8,202 nt of DNA from Deltaproteobacteria bacterium (GTDB lineage Bacteria; Desulfobacterota; DSM-4660; Desulfatiglandales; HGW-15): the NCBI GenBank assembly GCA_030671095.1, contig DAOVAK010000095.1:1-8202 (forward strand), given 5' to 3'. Position 1 is the stretch's first letter. Each line of letters starts with the position of its first letter. The position numbers were made by a program, and so were the translations under genes. The notes beneath the pieces are model-generated. The model did not search any database. It was not told the origin of the DNA and saw nothing but the letters and a program-made list of their open reading frames with translations. This document shows positions 1 to 6,177 of the stretch, piece by piece.

Positions 1-1
1 C

Positions 2-457
2 CTGTATCGGGCGTTTCGCGAGGAAGTCCCTGAGGAAGAGGAGACCATGCCCATTGGCAAATCTCAGCTCGTGCGAGAGGGCAAAGATCTGACAATGATC
101 TCCTATGGTGCGATGATGCGTCCCACGCTGGAGGCAGCAGCAGAGCTTCAAGAGAAAGACGGCATCGAGGCAGAGGTTATAGACCTGCTTACCATTTCGC
201 CCCTCGATGAGGAGCTCTTTGTTCAGTCTGTACAAAAGACCGGCCATGCTATGGTGGTTCACGAAGCACCACGAAGCTTTGGCCCTGGCGCCGAAGTGGT
301 ATCCCGCCTCGTGGAAAAGGCGTTCTTTTATCTGGAAGCCCCGATCGCCCGTGTCACAGGTTTTGATGTGATTATTCCATTATTCGCCCGGGAGAAGGCT
401 TATCTGCCTGGTGCCCAGCGCATCACGAATGCAGCGCGAAAGATGTTGAGTGCTTAG
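2..457 (+). CDS. 2-oxo-acid dehydrogenase E1 component, beta subunit (C-terminal 151 residues; 5' end outside window)
   Basis: This is the C-terminal part of the beta subunit of a thiamine-diphosphate-dependent 2-oxo-acid dehydrogenase (E1), which decarboxylates pyruvate or a branched-chain 2-oxo acid and acylates the lipoyl group of E2 in the cytosol. The frame is open from base 2, so the ATG at 47 is internal: the preceding residues LYRAFREEVPEEEE are typical of E1 beta just before its C-terminal domain. The fragment is the transketolase C-terminal fold, with the family signatures VIDLLTISPLD, VVHEAPRSFGPGAEV and VTGFDVIIPLFAREKAYLPG. It ends in a double stop (TAG TAA, 455-460). E2 and E3 follow, which supports the assignment, although a 381-base gap separates it from E2. 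Substrate (pyruvate, branched-chain or acetoin) cannot be decided from this fragment. The E1 alpha gene is presumed upstream. Confidence 0.93.
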   Translation: MYRAFREEVPEEEETMPIGKSQLVREGKDLTMISYGAMMRPTLEAAAELQEKDGIEAEVIDLLTISPLDEELFVQSVQKTGHAMVVHEAPRSFGPGAEVVSRLVEKAFFYLEAPIARVTGFDVIIPLFAREKAYLPGAQRITNAARKMLSA

Positions 458-519
458 TAATTTTTAGCCCCCCCACTGTGCGGTTTAGCAGTCTGAGGCC
501 ACGCCCCTTTTCTCCCTCT

Positions 520-644
520 CTCCGAGGTGTAGGCTCCACCCTCCGGGGCGTAGTCCCCTACGGGACGGAGTCGAGCCGGAAGCCGGGGCGTAGGCCCTAC
601 CCTCCGGCCTGGAAGCCCTACGGGCTGGAAGCGTGGCCGGAGGC
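520..644. repeat. Array of four ~21-nt imperfect repeats with nested inverted repeats
   Basis: Four 21-nt units align at 520-540, 541-561, 581-601 and 602-622, with a consensus close to CTCCGGGGCGTAGGCCCTAC followed by C or G. Units 1-2 and 3-4 are directly adjacent, with a 19-nt spacer (562-580) between the pairs. A related stretch follows unit 4, so 541-583 and 602-644 also resemble each other as longer imperfect copies about 61 nt apart. Each longer copy can fold: GTCCC 553-557 pairs with GGGAC 562-566 inside CTCCG 541-545 / CGGAG 566-570 (these share base 566, so the two pairings compete); AGCCC 614-618 pairs with GGGCT 622-626 inside a perfect 9-bp pair CCTCCGGCC 601-609 / GGCCGGAGG 635-643. 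GGCCACGC 497-504 is the exact inverse of 631-638 and may mark the outer limits. It looks like a REP/MITE-type intergenic element; the class is not identified. Confidence 0.65.
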
Positions 645-648
645 AAGG

Positions 649-667
649 CCGGGTCCTCTGGGCCCGG
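649..667 (+). terminator. GC-rich stem-loop, candidate terminator of the E1 transcript
   Basis: Bases 649-656 (CCGGGTCC) pair with 660-667 (GGGCCCGG) as an 8-bp stem with one G-U pair and a 3-nt loop TCT. The stem is followed by ATTCTTTACT, which is T-rich but not a clean U-tract. It could end the E1 transcript, or simply be the last hairpin of the repeat block. The candidate promoter immediately downstream favours a transcription boundary here, but this is inference. Confidence 0.4.
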
Positions 668-681
668 ATTCTTTACTAACC

Positions 682-709
682 TTCACAATTGGTGCCAAAA
701 TGGTATAGG
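682..709 (+). promoter_or_regulatory. Candidate sigma-70-type promoter upstream of E2
   Basis: TTCACA (682-687) is separated by 16 bases from TATAGG (704-709). Each hexamer matches the housekeeping consensus at four of six positions or so. It lies just after the GC stem-loop and would drive the mini-ORF and the E2-E3 pair. An extra -10-like TATAAC (762-767) lacks a recognisable -35 partner. The ribosome binding site of the mini-ORF overlaps the -10, so if this promoter is used the mini-ORF would have almost no leader; the two calls compete. Confidence 0.35.
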
Positions 710-718
710 AGATAAGGC

Positions 719-766
719 ATGGAGAAAAGTTTCGATCTCCGTCGGGATGACCGCGCGAAAATATAA
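719..766 (+). CDS. Possible 15-codon mini-ORF (leader-type) upstream of E2
   Basis: ATG at 719 is preceded by AGGAG (707-711, 7-base spacing) and reads MEKSFDLRRDDRAKI followed by TAA, with no relative that I recognise. The peptide is highly charged with no run of a single amino acid, so it does not look like a classic amino-acid attenuator leader. Its stop lies 72 bases before E2, and a short inverted repeat (753-758 / 771-776) overlaps its end. It may be a translated leader, a decayed gene start or chance; the ribosome binding site is the only positive evidence. Confidence 0.3.
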   Translation: MEKSFDLRRDDRAKI

Positions 767-838
767 CAGATCGCGCATAAACTAGGCCGTACAGAAAACT
801 ATGAATGTTATCAAGTGTTAAGAAGGGAGGGATAAAGG

Positions 839-2110
839 ATGGCCAGATCATTTAGACTGCCTGATCTGGGAGAAGGTATCCACGAAGGCGAGGTCCTCGC
901 TGTACTTGTATCGGTGGGAGACGAAGTGAAAGAGGGGGACCCCATTCTGGAGGTGGAGACGGATAAGGCTGCCGTTGAAATACCGTCCCCATACACCGGC
1001 ACGGTGAGAGAAATCTTGGTTAAACAGGGTGACATGGTTAAAGTGGGCGATGTGCTCATGACCTTTAGCAATGGTGAAGAGGAAGAGGCCGTTGAGGTGG
1101 AAAAGCCTGCTGAGCCAGCCGAAAAGGTGGTTCCCATGCCAGCACCAGCTCGTGCAGAGGGGCCTGTGCCTGCTTCACCCGCAACGCGGCGTCTGGCCCG
1201 GGAATTGGGCGTAGATCTTCGTCGAGCAATTCCGACGGGTCCAGGGGGATTGGTGTCTGCTGATGATGTGAGGGCCTTTGCCGAGAAGGGTGAAAAGGCT
1301 GAAGAACTTCCTGTGGCCCCAAGGGAGAGGCCTGCGGAGGTGGTGCCCATGGCTGCTCCTGTGCCGGCTCTGCCTGACTTTACTAAGTGGGGGCCTGTGG
1401 AGCGCGTGCCTGTGCGCTCCATCCGCAGGGCTACCGCCAAGCAGATGACATTGGCTTGGTCCCAGATCCCACATGTTCACAATCAGGAGTGGGTGGACAT
1501 GACCAAACTGGAGGCCTTCCGCAAGAACCATAAGGCTGAAATTGAGGCAAAGGGGGGTAAGCTGACACACACGGTGTTTGCAATGAAGGCGGTTGCTACT
1601 GCACTCAAGACCTATCCGAAGTTTAATGCCACATTGGATACAGGGGCGGGAGAGCTCGTCATGAAACACTATTTCCACATCGGTGTGGCAGTGAACACGG
1701 ATGACGGCCTGATCGTCCCTGTGATCAAGGACGTGGACCGAAAGAGTATTGTGGAACTCTCTATCGAGTTGAATGACCTGGTACAAAGGACCCGTGAACG
1801 AAAGGCGACCCTCGAGGAGATGCAGGGCGGTACATTTACGATTACCAATGTGGGCCCCATGGGGGGGGGATTCTTTGCTCCTATCATCAACTATCCTGAG
1901 GTGGCTATCCTGGGTATGGGCTCAGCAAGTATGCAAGCCGTGGTGAAAGAGAAAGAGGAGAATGAGTATGAGATTGTACCACGGCTCATGATGCCCATTG
2001 TGCTTTGCATTGATCACAGGGTGCTGGACGGGGCTGATGCGCTGCAGTTCATACGCGTTCTCAGAGAGGCCCTGGAGGATCCGGAAGAGCTGCTGATCAC
2101 AATGATATAG
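839..2110 (+). CDS. 2-oxo-acid dehydrogenase complex E2 (dihydrolipoamide acyltransferase)
   Basis: E2 is the core of the complex: it accepts the acyl group from E1 on a lipoyl lysine and transfers it to CoA. The 423-residue protein has the standard three-part layout. A single N-terminal lipoyl domain (about 3-77) carries the ETDKA motif with the lipoylated Lys43. An Ala/Pro/Glu-rich linker follows, then a peripheral subunit-binding domain (about 113-149) with ATRRLARELGVDL and GPGGLVSADDV, then a second linker. The catalytic acyltransferase domain (about 185-423) has GTFTITNVGPMGGG and the active-site signature DHRVLDGAD (His393, Asp397). The start is supported by GGGAGGG 7 bases upstream and by a protein start right at the lipoyl domain. 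Pyruvate, branched-chain and acetoin E2 proteins are hard to separate by eye. A run of nine G (1861-1869) lies in the Gly-Gly-Gly stretch; the frame is intact as given. Confidence 0.96.
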   Translation: MARSFRLPDLGEGIHEGEVLAVLVSVGDEVKEGDPILEVETDKAAVEIPSPYTGTVREILVKQGDMVKVGDVLMTFSNGEEEEAVEVEKPAEPAEKVVPMPAPARAEGPVPASPATRRLARELGVDLRRAIPTGPGGLVSADDVRAFAEKGEKAEELPVAPRERPAEVVPMAAPVPALPDFTKWGPVERVPVRSIRRATAKQMTLAWSQIPHVHNQEWVDMTKLEAFRKNHKAEIEAKGGKLTHTVFAMKAVATALKTYPKFNATLDTGAGELVMKHYFHIGVAVNTDDGLIVPVIKDVDRKSIVELSIELNDLVQRTRERKATLEEMQGGTFTITNVGPMGGGFFAPIINYPEVAILGMGSASMQAVVKEKEENEYEIVPRLMMPIVLCIDHRVLDGADALQFIRVLREALEDPEELLITMI

Positions 2111-2124
2111 TTTGTGTTTCTTTA

Positions 2125-2159
2125 ACTACGGACTACTGACGACAAACAACTGACACCCG
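2125..2159. repeat. Heptanucleotide microrepeat between E2 and E3
   Basis: The 64-base E2-E3 spacer contains consecutive 7-base units ACTACGG, ACTACTG, ACGACAA, ACAACTG and a weaker ACACCCG, fitting a loose ACNACNG pattern. The last unit runs into the E3 ribosome binding site (GGGAGG 2159-2164). The function is unknown and degenerate units make chance possible. Confidence 0.4.
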
Positions 2160-2174
2160 GGAGGTATACTAACC

Positions 2175-3605
2175 ATGGTTATGGGAGAGTATACGCAAGA
2201 GACTGAGTTGCTGGTCATCGGTGCGGGACCAGGCGGATATGCGGCCGCATTCCGGGCTGCTGACCTGGGCATGGAAGTGACCATGGTTGATATAGAGTCA
2301 CGTCCTGGTGGAGAGTGTCTGTTCCGGGGCTGTATCCCTTCCAAAACACTCCTGCACCTGGCAGATCTCATTCACGATGCCAACCACGCGAAGTCCATGG
2401 GAATCAGCTTTGGCGATCCACAGATCGATTTGGATGGGGTCCGGGCCTGGAAAGAAAAGGTTGTTGACACCTTGGCAAACGGCCTGGTTCACATGAGTAA
2501 AAGGCGCGGCGTCCAACTTCTGCAAGGCCGGGCTGTTTTCGAGGGATCCGATCGGGTCCGTCTGCATGACTCAGACATCAGTCATATCAAATTCCGACAC
2601 GCCATACTGGCCACGGGTTCTCATCCTGCTCCTCTCCCAGAGATAACGATGACGGAAGGTGGGCGAGTCATGGATTCCTCTGGCGCCCTAGACCTGGCTG
2701 ACATGCCCAAGTCCCTGTTCATATTTGGTGGGGGTTACATCGCATTAGAAATGGGGACTGTTTACGCGTCATTGGGCAGTCGCGTCACCCTGGCGGTGAG
2801 AAGCGACAGACTTTTGCGCGCTGCCGATCCCGACCTGGCAGAACCTCTGATCCGAAGACTTAAGGGAATGTTCGAAGCCATACACTTCAACACCACAATC
2901 GCTTCACTAAAAGAACACAAGAATAAGGTGGACGTCACATTGGAAGGTGAAGTGGACAAGCCGAAACAGACTTTTGACCGTGTACTCATCGCCATTGGCC
3001 GCCAGCCCAATACCCAAGATATTGGCTTAGAGACGACCCGTGTCAAACTGGATGAGAAGGGCTTTGTGGTCGTGGATGAGCAACAGCGCACCTCCGATGA
3101 GCGGATCTTTGCCATAGGAGACGTTGCTGGTGGGCCATTGTTGGCCCATAAAGCGATACGGGAAGGCAAGGTGGCTGCCGAAGTTCTGGCCGGCAAACCA
3201 TCTGCTTTCGATGCACGTGCCGTCCCTGCCGTTGTCTATACGGATCCCCAGGTGGCCTGGTGCGGTCTAACGGAAGAGCAGGCCCGCACCCAAAATCGAC
3301 CCGTAAGGGTGGAGCGGTTTCCCTGGAAGGCCTCAGGTCGGGCAATCACAATGGATGCTTCTGATGGTTTGACCAAGTTAGTGGTTGATCCGGACACAGG
3401 AAGGATTTTGGGGATTGGATTAGCTGGGCGAGACGTGGAGGGGATGATCGCCGAAGGGGTTTTGGCCGTAGAAATGGGTGCCCTTGTTGAGGATATGGGT
3501 TTGAGTATTCATCCGCACCCCACGCTTTCAGAGACTCTGGGAGAGGCTGCTGAGATTTTTCTGGGAAGTGTGACCCATATGTTGCCTAAGAAAAAAGGAA
3601 GATAA
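2175..3605 (+). CDS. lpdA: Dihydrolipoamide dehydrogenase (E3)
   Basis: This is a flavoprotein disulfide reductase that re-oxidises the dihydrolipoyl group of E2 and passes electrons through FAD to NAD+. The 476 residues match the usual E3 length. In order: FAD-binding GAGPGG (16-21); the redox-active disulfide GGECLFRGCIPSK with Cys48 and Cys53; an NAD-binding Rossmann stretch FGGGYIALEMG in the middle; the second FAD motif RIFAIGDVAGGPLLAHKA; and the C-terminal dimer-interface motif HPHPTLSE with catalytic His448 and Glu453. The residues between the cysteines (LFRG) differ from the common LNVG. ATG 2175 has GGGAGG 10 bases upstream; an in-frame ATG at 2181 would sit further from it. The gene directly follows E2, so it probably serves that complex, although E3 can be shared with other lipoyl enzymes such as glycine cleavage. 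Confidence 0.95.
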   Translation: MVMGEYTQETELLVIGAGPGGYAAAFRAADLGMEVTMVDIESRPGGECLFRGCIPSKTLLHLADLIHDANHAKSMGISFGDPQIDLDGVRAWKEKVVDTLANGLVHMSKRRGVQLLQGRAVFEGSDRVRLHDSDISHIKFRHAILATGSHPAPLPEITMTEGGRVMDSSGALDLADMPKSLFIFGGGYIALEMGTVYASLGSRVTLAVRSDRLLRAADPDLAEPLIRRLKGMFEAIHFNTTIASLKEHKNKVDVTLEGEVDKPKQTFDRVLIAIGRQPNTQDIGLETTRVKLDEKGFVVVDEQQRTSDERIFAIGDVAGGPLLAHKAIREGKVAAEVLAGKPSAFDARAVPAVVYTDPQVAWCGLTEEQARTQNRPVRVERFPWKASGRAITMDASDGLTKLVVDPDTGRILGIGLAGRDVEGMIAEGVLAVEMGALVEDMGLSIHPHPTLSETLGEAAEIFLGSVTHMLPKKKGR

Positions 3606-3628
3606 TTTTCGTGCCTTGGGCACGAAAA
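3606..3628. other. Perfect 10-bp stem-loop immediately after the E3 stop
   Basis: TTTTCGTGCC (3606-3615) and GGCACGAAAA (3619-3628) are exact inverses around a TTG loop, starting on the base after the TAA. The order is T-run, stem, A-run, the reverse of an intrinsic terminator, and on the + strand it is followed by GGCTCCCCC rather than a U-tract. It may therefore stabilise the mRNA end or pause transcription rather than act as a rho-independent terminator. Confidence 0.6.
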
Positions 3629-3669
3629 GGCTCCCCCACCCATTCGTCTTAGGAGGTTAAGAAGAAAAG

Positions 3670-6150
3670 ATGAGCAATCTGAATCCAGTGAACTACAAGA
3701 TCCACTTAGAGCCGGATTTGAACAGGTTTGAGTTTGAAGGAAGTGTAGAAATCTCCGTGGAAGCGCTCGAACCGGTGCATGAGATTTCCTTGAATATACT
3801 GGAACTGACCATACGGAACTGCAGGGTGAAGCTGGAGGATTCCTACGTGGATTGTCCTTTTTCAGTAGATTCAAAAAAAGAGGAGATGAACATATCTCTT
3901 CCAGAAGAGACGGGTGGAAAAATAGACCTTAAGATCGATTACGTGGGAGAGATCAATGACAAGATGGCCGGGTTTTATAGGAGTAGATACGTGACAGGTG
4001 GAAATGAAAACTACATTGCGGTGACTCAATTTGAAGAGAGCGACGCGCGACGTGCATTTCCCTGTTTTGATCATCCTTTGAAAAAAGCAACCTTTGACGT
4101 GGAGATGATCATTGATGAAACATTAGTGGCCATCTCCAACGGTCCGATCGCCGATGAAAAGTTATTGGGCGATGGTAGGAAGCTTGTCAAATTTGAGAAG
4201 ACCCCCAAGATGTCCACCTACTTGCTTTTCTTCGGCGTTGGGAAATTTGAATTTATTCACGACAGAGGGAAAGTCTTGGTGCGTGCGGCCACCATGCCAG
4301 GGATGACAGCGTATGCCAAATTCGGGTTAGAGTTTGGCAGAAAGGCCCTTGAATTTTCTGAAGACTACTATGGGATAAAGTATCCCCTACCGAAACTTGA
4401 TTTGATTGCCATTGCAGATTTTGCAGCAGGCGCCATGGAGAACTGGGGTGCGATCACGTTTCGAGAAAATCTGCTTCTTCATTATCCGAATATAACGTCC
4501 AAAGCGGGTGAGGAACGGATATGCGAAGTCATTGCCCATGAGATGGCTCACCAATGGTTTGGAAATCTCGTCACCCCTTCTGATTGGAAGTACCTCTGGC
4601 TCAATGAGAGCTTTGCCACCTATTTTGGCTATGGCATCGTGACTCACTACTATCCCGAGTGGGATATATGGGAGCAGTTTTTGCAAGGGCAAACGAATGG
4701 TGCCCTTGATAGAGACTCCCTACACGAAACCTTTCCCATAGAGATCCCTGGAGGAGAGCATGTGGTCATCAATGCCAGTACCGCACCAATTATCTATAGC
4801 AAAGGAGGAAGCATACTAAGGCAGGTTGAAGAATACGTGGGTAAAGAGAACTTCAGGGAAGGTCTTAGACACTACTTGAGGAAGCATGAATATGGGTGTG
4901 CATCAAGTCATCACTTGTGGGAAGCCCTTGAAGAGGTTTCAGCCATGCCCGTGACCAAAATGATGAAGAGTTGGATTGAACAGCCGGGGTTTCCCCTGGT
5001 TGAAGTGAAGAGGGAAGGGAGTAGATTGCTGCTGACGCAGAGAAGGTTCACCTATCTAGACAATGACTCGGGACAGGAATGGCTCATTCCCGTGGCGATC
5101 AAGGTTTTTTACAGCGACGGTCAATCAAAGACCAAAACCACCCTACTTGAGAGCAAAAGCATGGATTTGGATGTGGGCAGCGACGTGGTAGCCTATAAGA
5201 TAAATCACGAACAGACCGGATTCTACAGAGTCAGGTATCTGGAAATGAACGATTTACAAGAGCTTGGGAGCCGGGTAGCCAGGAAGGATTTATCCCGGGA
5301 GGACAGGTGGGGCCTTCAAACCGATCTATATGCCCTGGTAAAGAGCGGCCATGTTTCCATTGATGATTATCTCCAATTTCTCGCCAGTTATTCCAACGAA
5401 GACGCATTCCTGCCCCTCACGAGCATTGCCGGGAACTTGTTCCACGCCTACTCGATCATGCAGGGCGCGAGGAGAAATAAAATTTTATCCACGGCCAAAT
5501 CATTCCTGGAGAGGGTCATCTCAGATATAGGCTTTGAGCCAGAGCCAGAAGAAAGACATACCATATCCATACTTCGGGACCAGATTTTATGGCATTTGGC
5601 CTTGTATGAATCTGAAGATGTGGTAGGGTTTGCGACCAGCAAATTCTCTTCCCTGATGCATGGAGAAAAGGTCCACCCAGACATCATGAGAAGTGTCATG
5701 CAGGTTGGTGCCTTGCAGGGTGACAAGAGCGTTTTTGAGTGGTTTACTGAGAAACTAGGATCCTCTGAAACTGAGCATGAAAGAATGAATATGCTCGCGG
5801 CACTGGGTAGTTTCAGGGAGAAGGGACTGGTGGAAAGGGCTCAACAATACATCTTGGAACAGGTGCCCCCCAGAAATAAGTTCGTCCCAATCACTTATAT
5901 GGCGGCCAACCCTCATGCTGTGCCTTACATGTGGGAATGGTATATGTCCAATTTGGAAGCCCTTGAAAAGTTTCATCCAATGCATTATGAACGGGTCATC
6001 GCAGCAGTCGTCCCATTGTGCGGGTTGGGGCGTGAAGAAGAAATAGGTTCTTTCTTTCAGGAATATATGTCCAAAAAAGAAAGGGCCAAAGATGTGATAA
6101 AGTTGTCCTTGGAGAGGCTGAAGATTAATTCAAAGATGAGAATTTCGTAG
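3670..6150 (+). CDS. M1-family zinc aminopeptidase (tricorn interacting factor/ERAP-like)
   Basis: It removes N-terminal amino acids from peptides in the cytosol (no signal peptide or membrane segment), probably in late protein turnover. The zinc site is complete: HEMAH at 290-294 (His290, catalytic Glu291, His294) and the third ligand Glu313 in LNESFATYF, exactly 18 residues after the second His. The exopeptidase motif GAMEN is at 254-258. TQFEESDARRAF (119-130) provides Gln120 and Glu122, expected to hold the substrate N-terminus. Tyr376 in IIYSKGGSIL is the expected transition-state tyrosine. An N-terminal beta domain (about 1-200) is followed by the thermolysin-like catalytic domain (to about 445, ending WIEQPGFPLVEV), a small beta domain, and a helical ERAP1-type C-terminal domain starting around KINHEQTGFYRVRY (510-523). 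AGGAGG (3651-3656) lies a rather long 13 bases from the ATG; no other in-frame start fits better. Third-position A/T appears higher than in the E2/E3 genes. Confidence 0.95.
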   Translation: MSNLNPVNYKIHLEPDLNRFEFEGSVEISVEALEPVHEISLNILELTIRNCRVKLEDSYVDCPFSVDSKKEEMNISLPEETGGKIDLKIDYVGEINDKMAGFYRSRYVTGGNENYIAVTQFEESDARRAFPCFDHPLKKATFDVEMIIDETLVAISNGPIADEKLLGDGRKLVKFEKTPKMSTYLLFFGVGKFEFIHDRGKVLVRAATMPGMTAYAKFGLEFGRKALEFSEDYYGIKYPLPKLDLIAIADFAAGAMENWGAITFRENLLLHYPNITSKAGEERICEVIAHEMAHQWFGNLVTPSDWKYLWLNESFATYFGYGIVTHYYPEWDIWEQFLQGQTNGALDRDSLHETFPIEIPGGEHVVINASTAPIIYSKGGSILRQVEEYVGKENFREGLRHYLRKHEYGCASSHHLWEALEEVSAMPVTKMMKSWIEQPGFPLVEVKREGSRLLLTQRRFTYLDNDSGQEWLIPVAIKVFYSDGQSKTKTTLLESKSMDLDVGSDVVAYKINHEQTGFYRVRYLEMNDLQELGSRVARKDLSREDRWGLQTDLYALVKSGHVSIDDYLQFLASYSNEDAFLPLTSIAGNLFHAYSIMQGARRNKILSTAKSFLERVISDIGFEPEPEERHTISILRDQILWHLALYESEDVVGFATSKFSSLMHGEKVHPDIMRSVMQVGALQGDKSVFEWFTEKLGSSETEHERMNMLAALGSFREKGLVERAQQYILEQVPPRNKFVPITYMAANPHAVPYMWEWYMSNLEALEKFHPMHYERVIAAVVPLCGLGREEEIGSFFQEYMSKKERAKDVIKLSLERLKINSKMRIS

Positions 6151-6177
6151 CTTATTTACGGAAGGCGGACAGGAGAG

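Larger units (their letters stand above)
458..838. other. 381-base intergenic region between E1 beta and E2, repeat-rich, with no convincing gene
   Basis: This gap is long for genes of one enzyme complex. Its parts, in order: a C-run leader (468-475); a very GC-rich block (about 497-667) of imperfect repeats and nested inverted repeats, closed by a GC stem-loop; a candidate promoter (682-709); a 15-codon mini-ORF with a good ribosome binding site (719-766); a small 6-bp inverted repeat (GCGCGA 753-758 with TCGCGC 771-776); and the E2 ribosome binding site GGGAGGG (825-831). A 76-codon frame starting with GTG at 478 crosses the repeat block. It has no Shine-Dalgarno and its Pro/Gly/Arg-rich translation merely mirrors the repeats, so I do not call it. 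Confidence 0.7.

Noticed and set aside
47..457. E1 beta as a short complete 136-aa gene starting at ATG 47
   Set aside because: The frame is open upstream and encodes conserved E1 beta residues, so this is an internal methionine of a gene cut by the window edge.
478..708. 76-codon + strand frame across the repeat block
   Set aside because: GTG start without a Shine-Dalgarno; the translation is a Pro/Gly/Arg-rich reflection of the DNA repeats.
762..767. TATAAC as an E2 promoter -10
   Set aside because: Good -10 match but no -35-like hexamer at 15-19 bases upstream and no extended -10.
811..1440. 209-codon - strand frame opposite E2
   Set aside because: Ser/Thr/Ala-rich low-complexity translation antisense to a clear E2 gene; typical mirror of the linker and lipoyl coding sequence.
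1175..1786. 203-codon - strand frame opposite the E2 catalytic domain
   Set aside because: His/Arg/Cys-rich translation without any domain, fully inside a conserved gene on the other strand.
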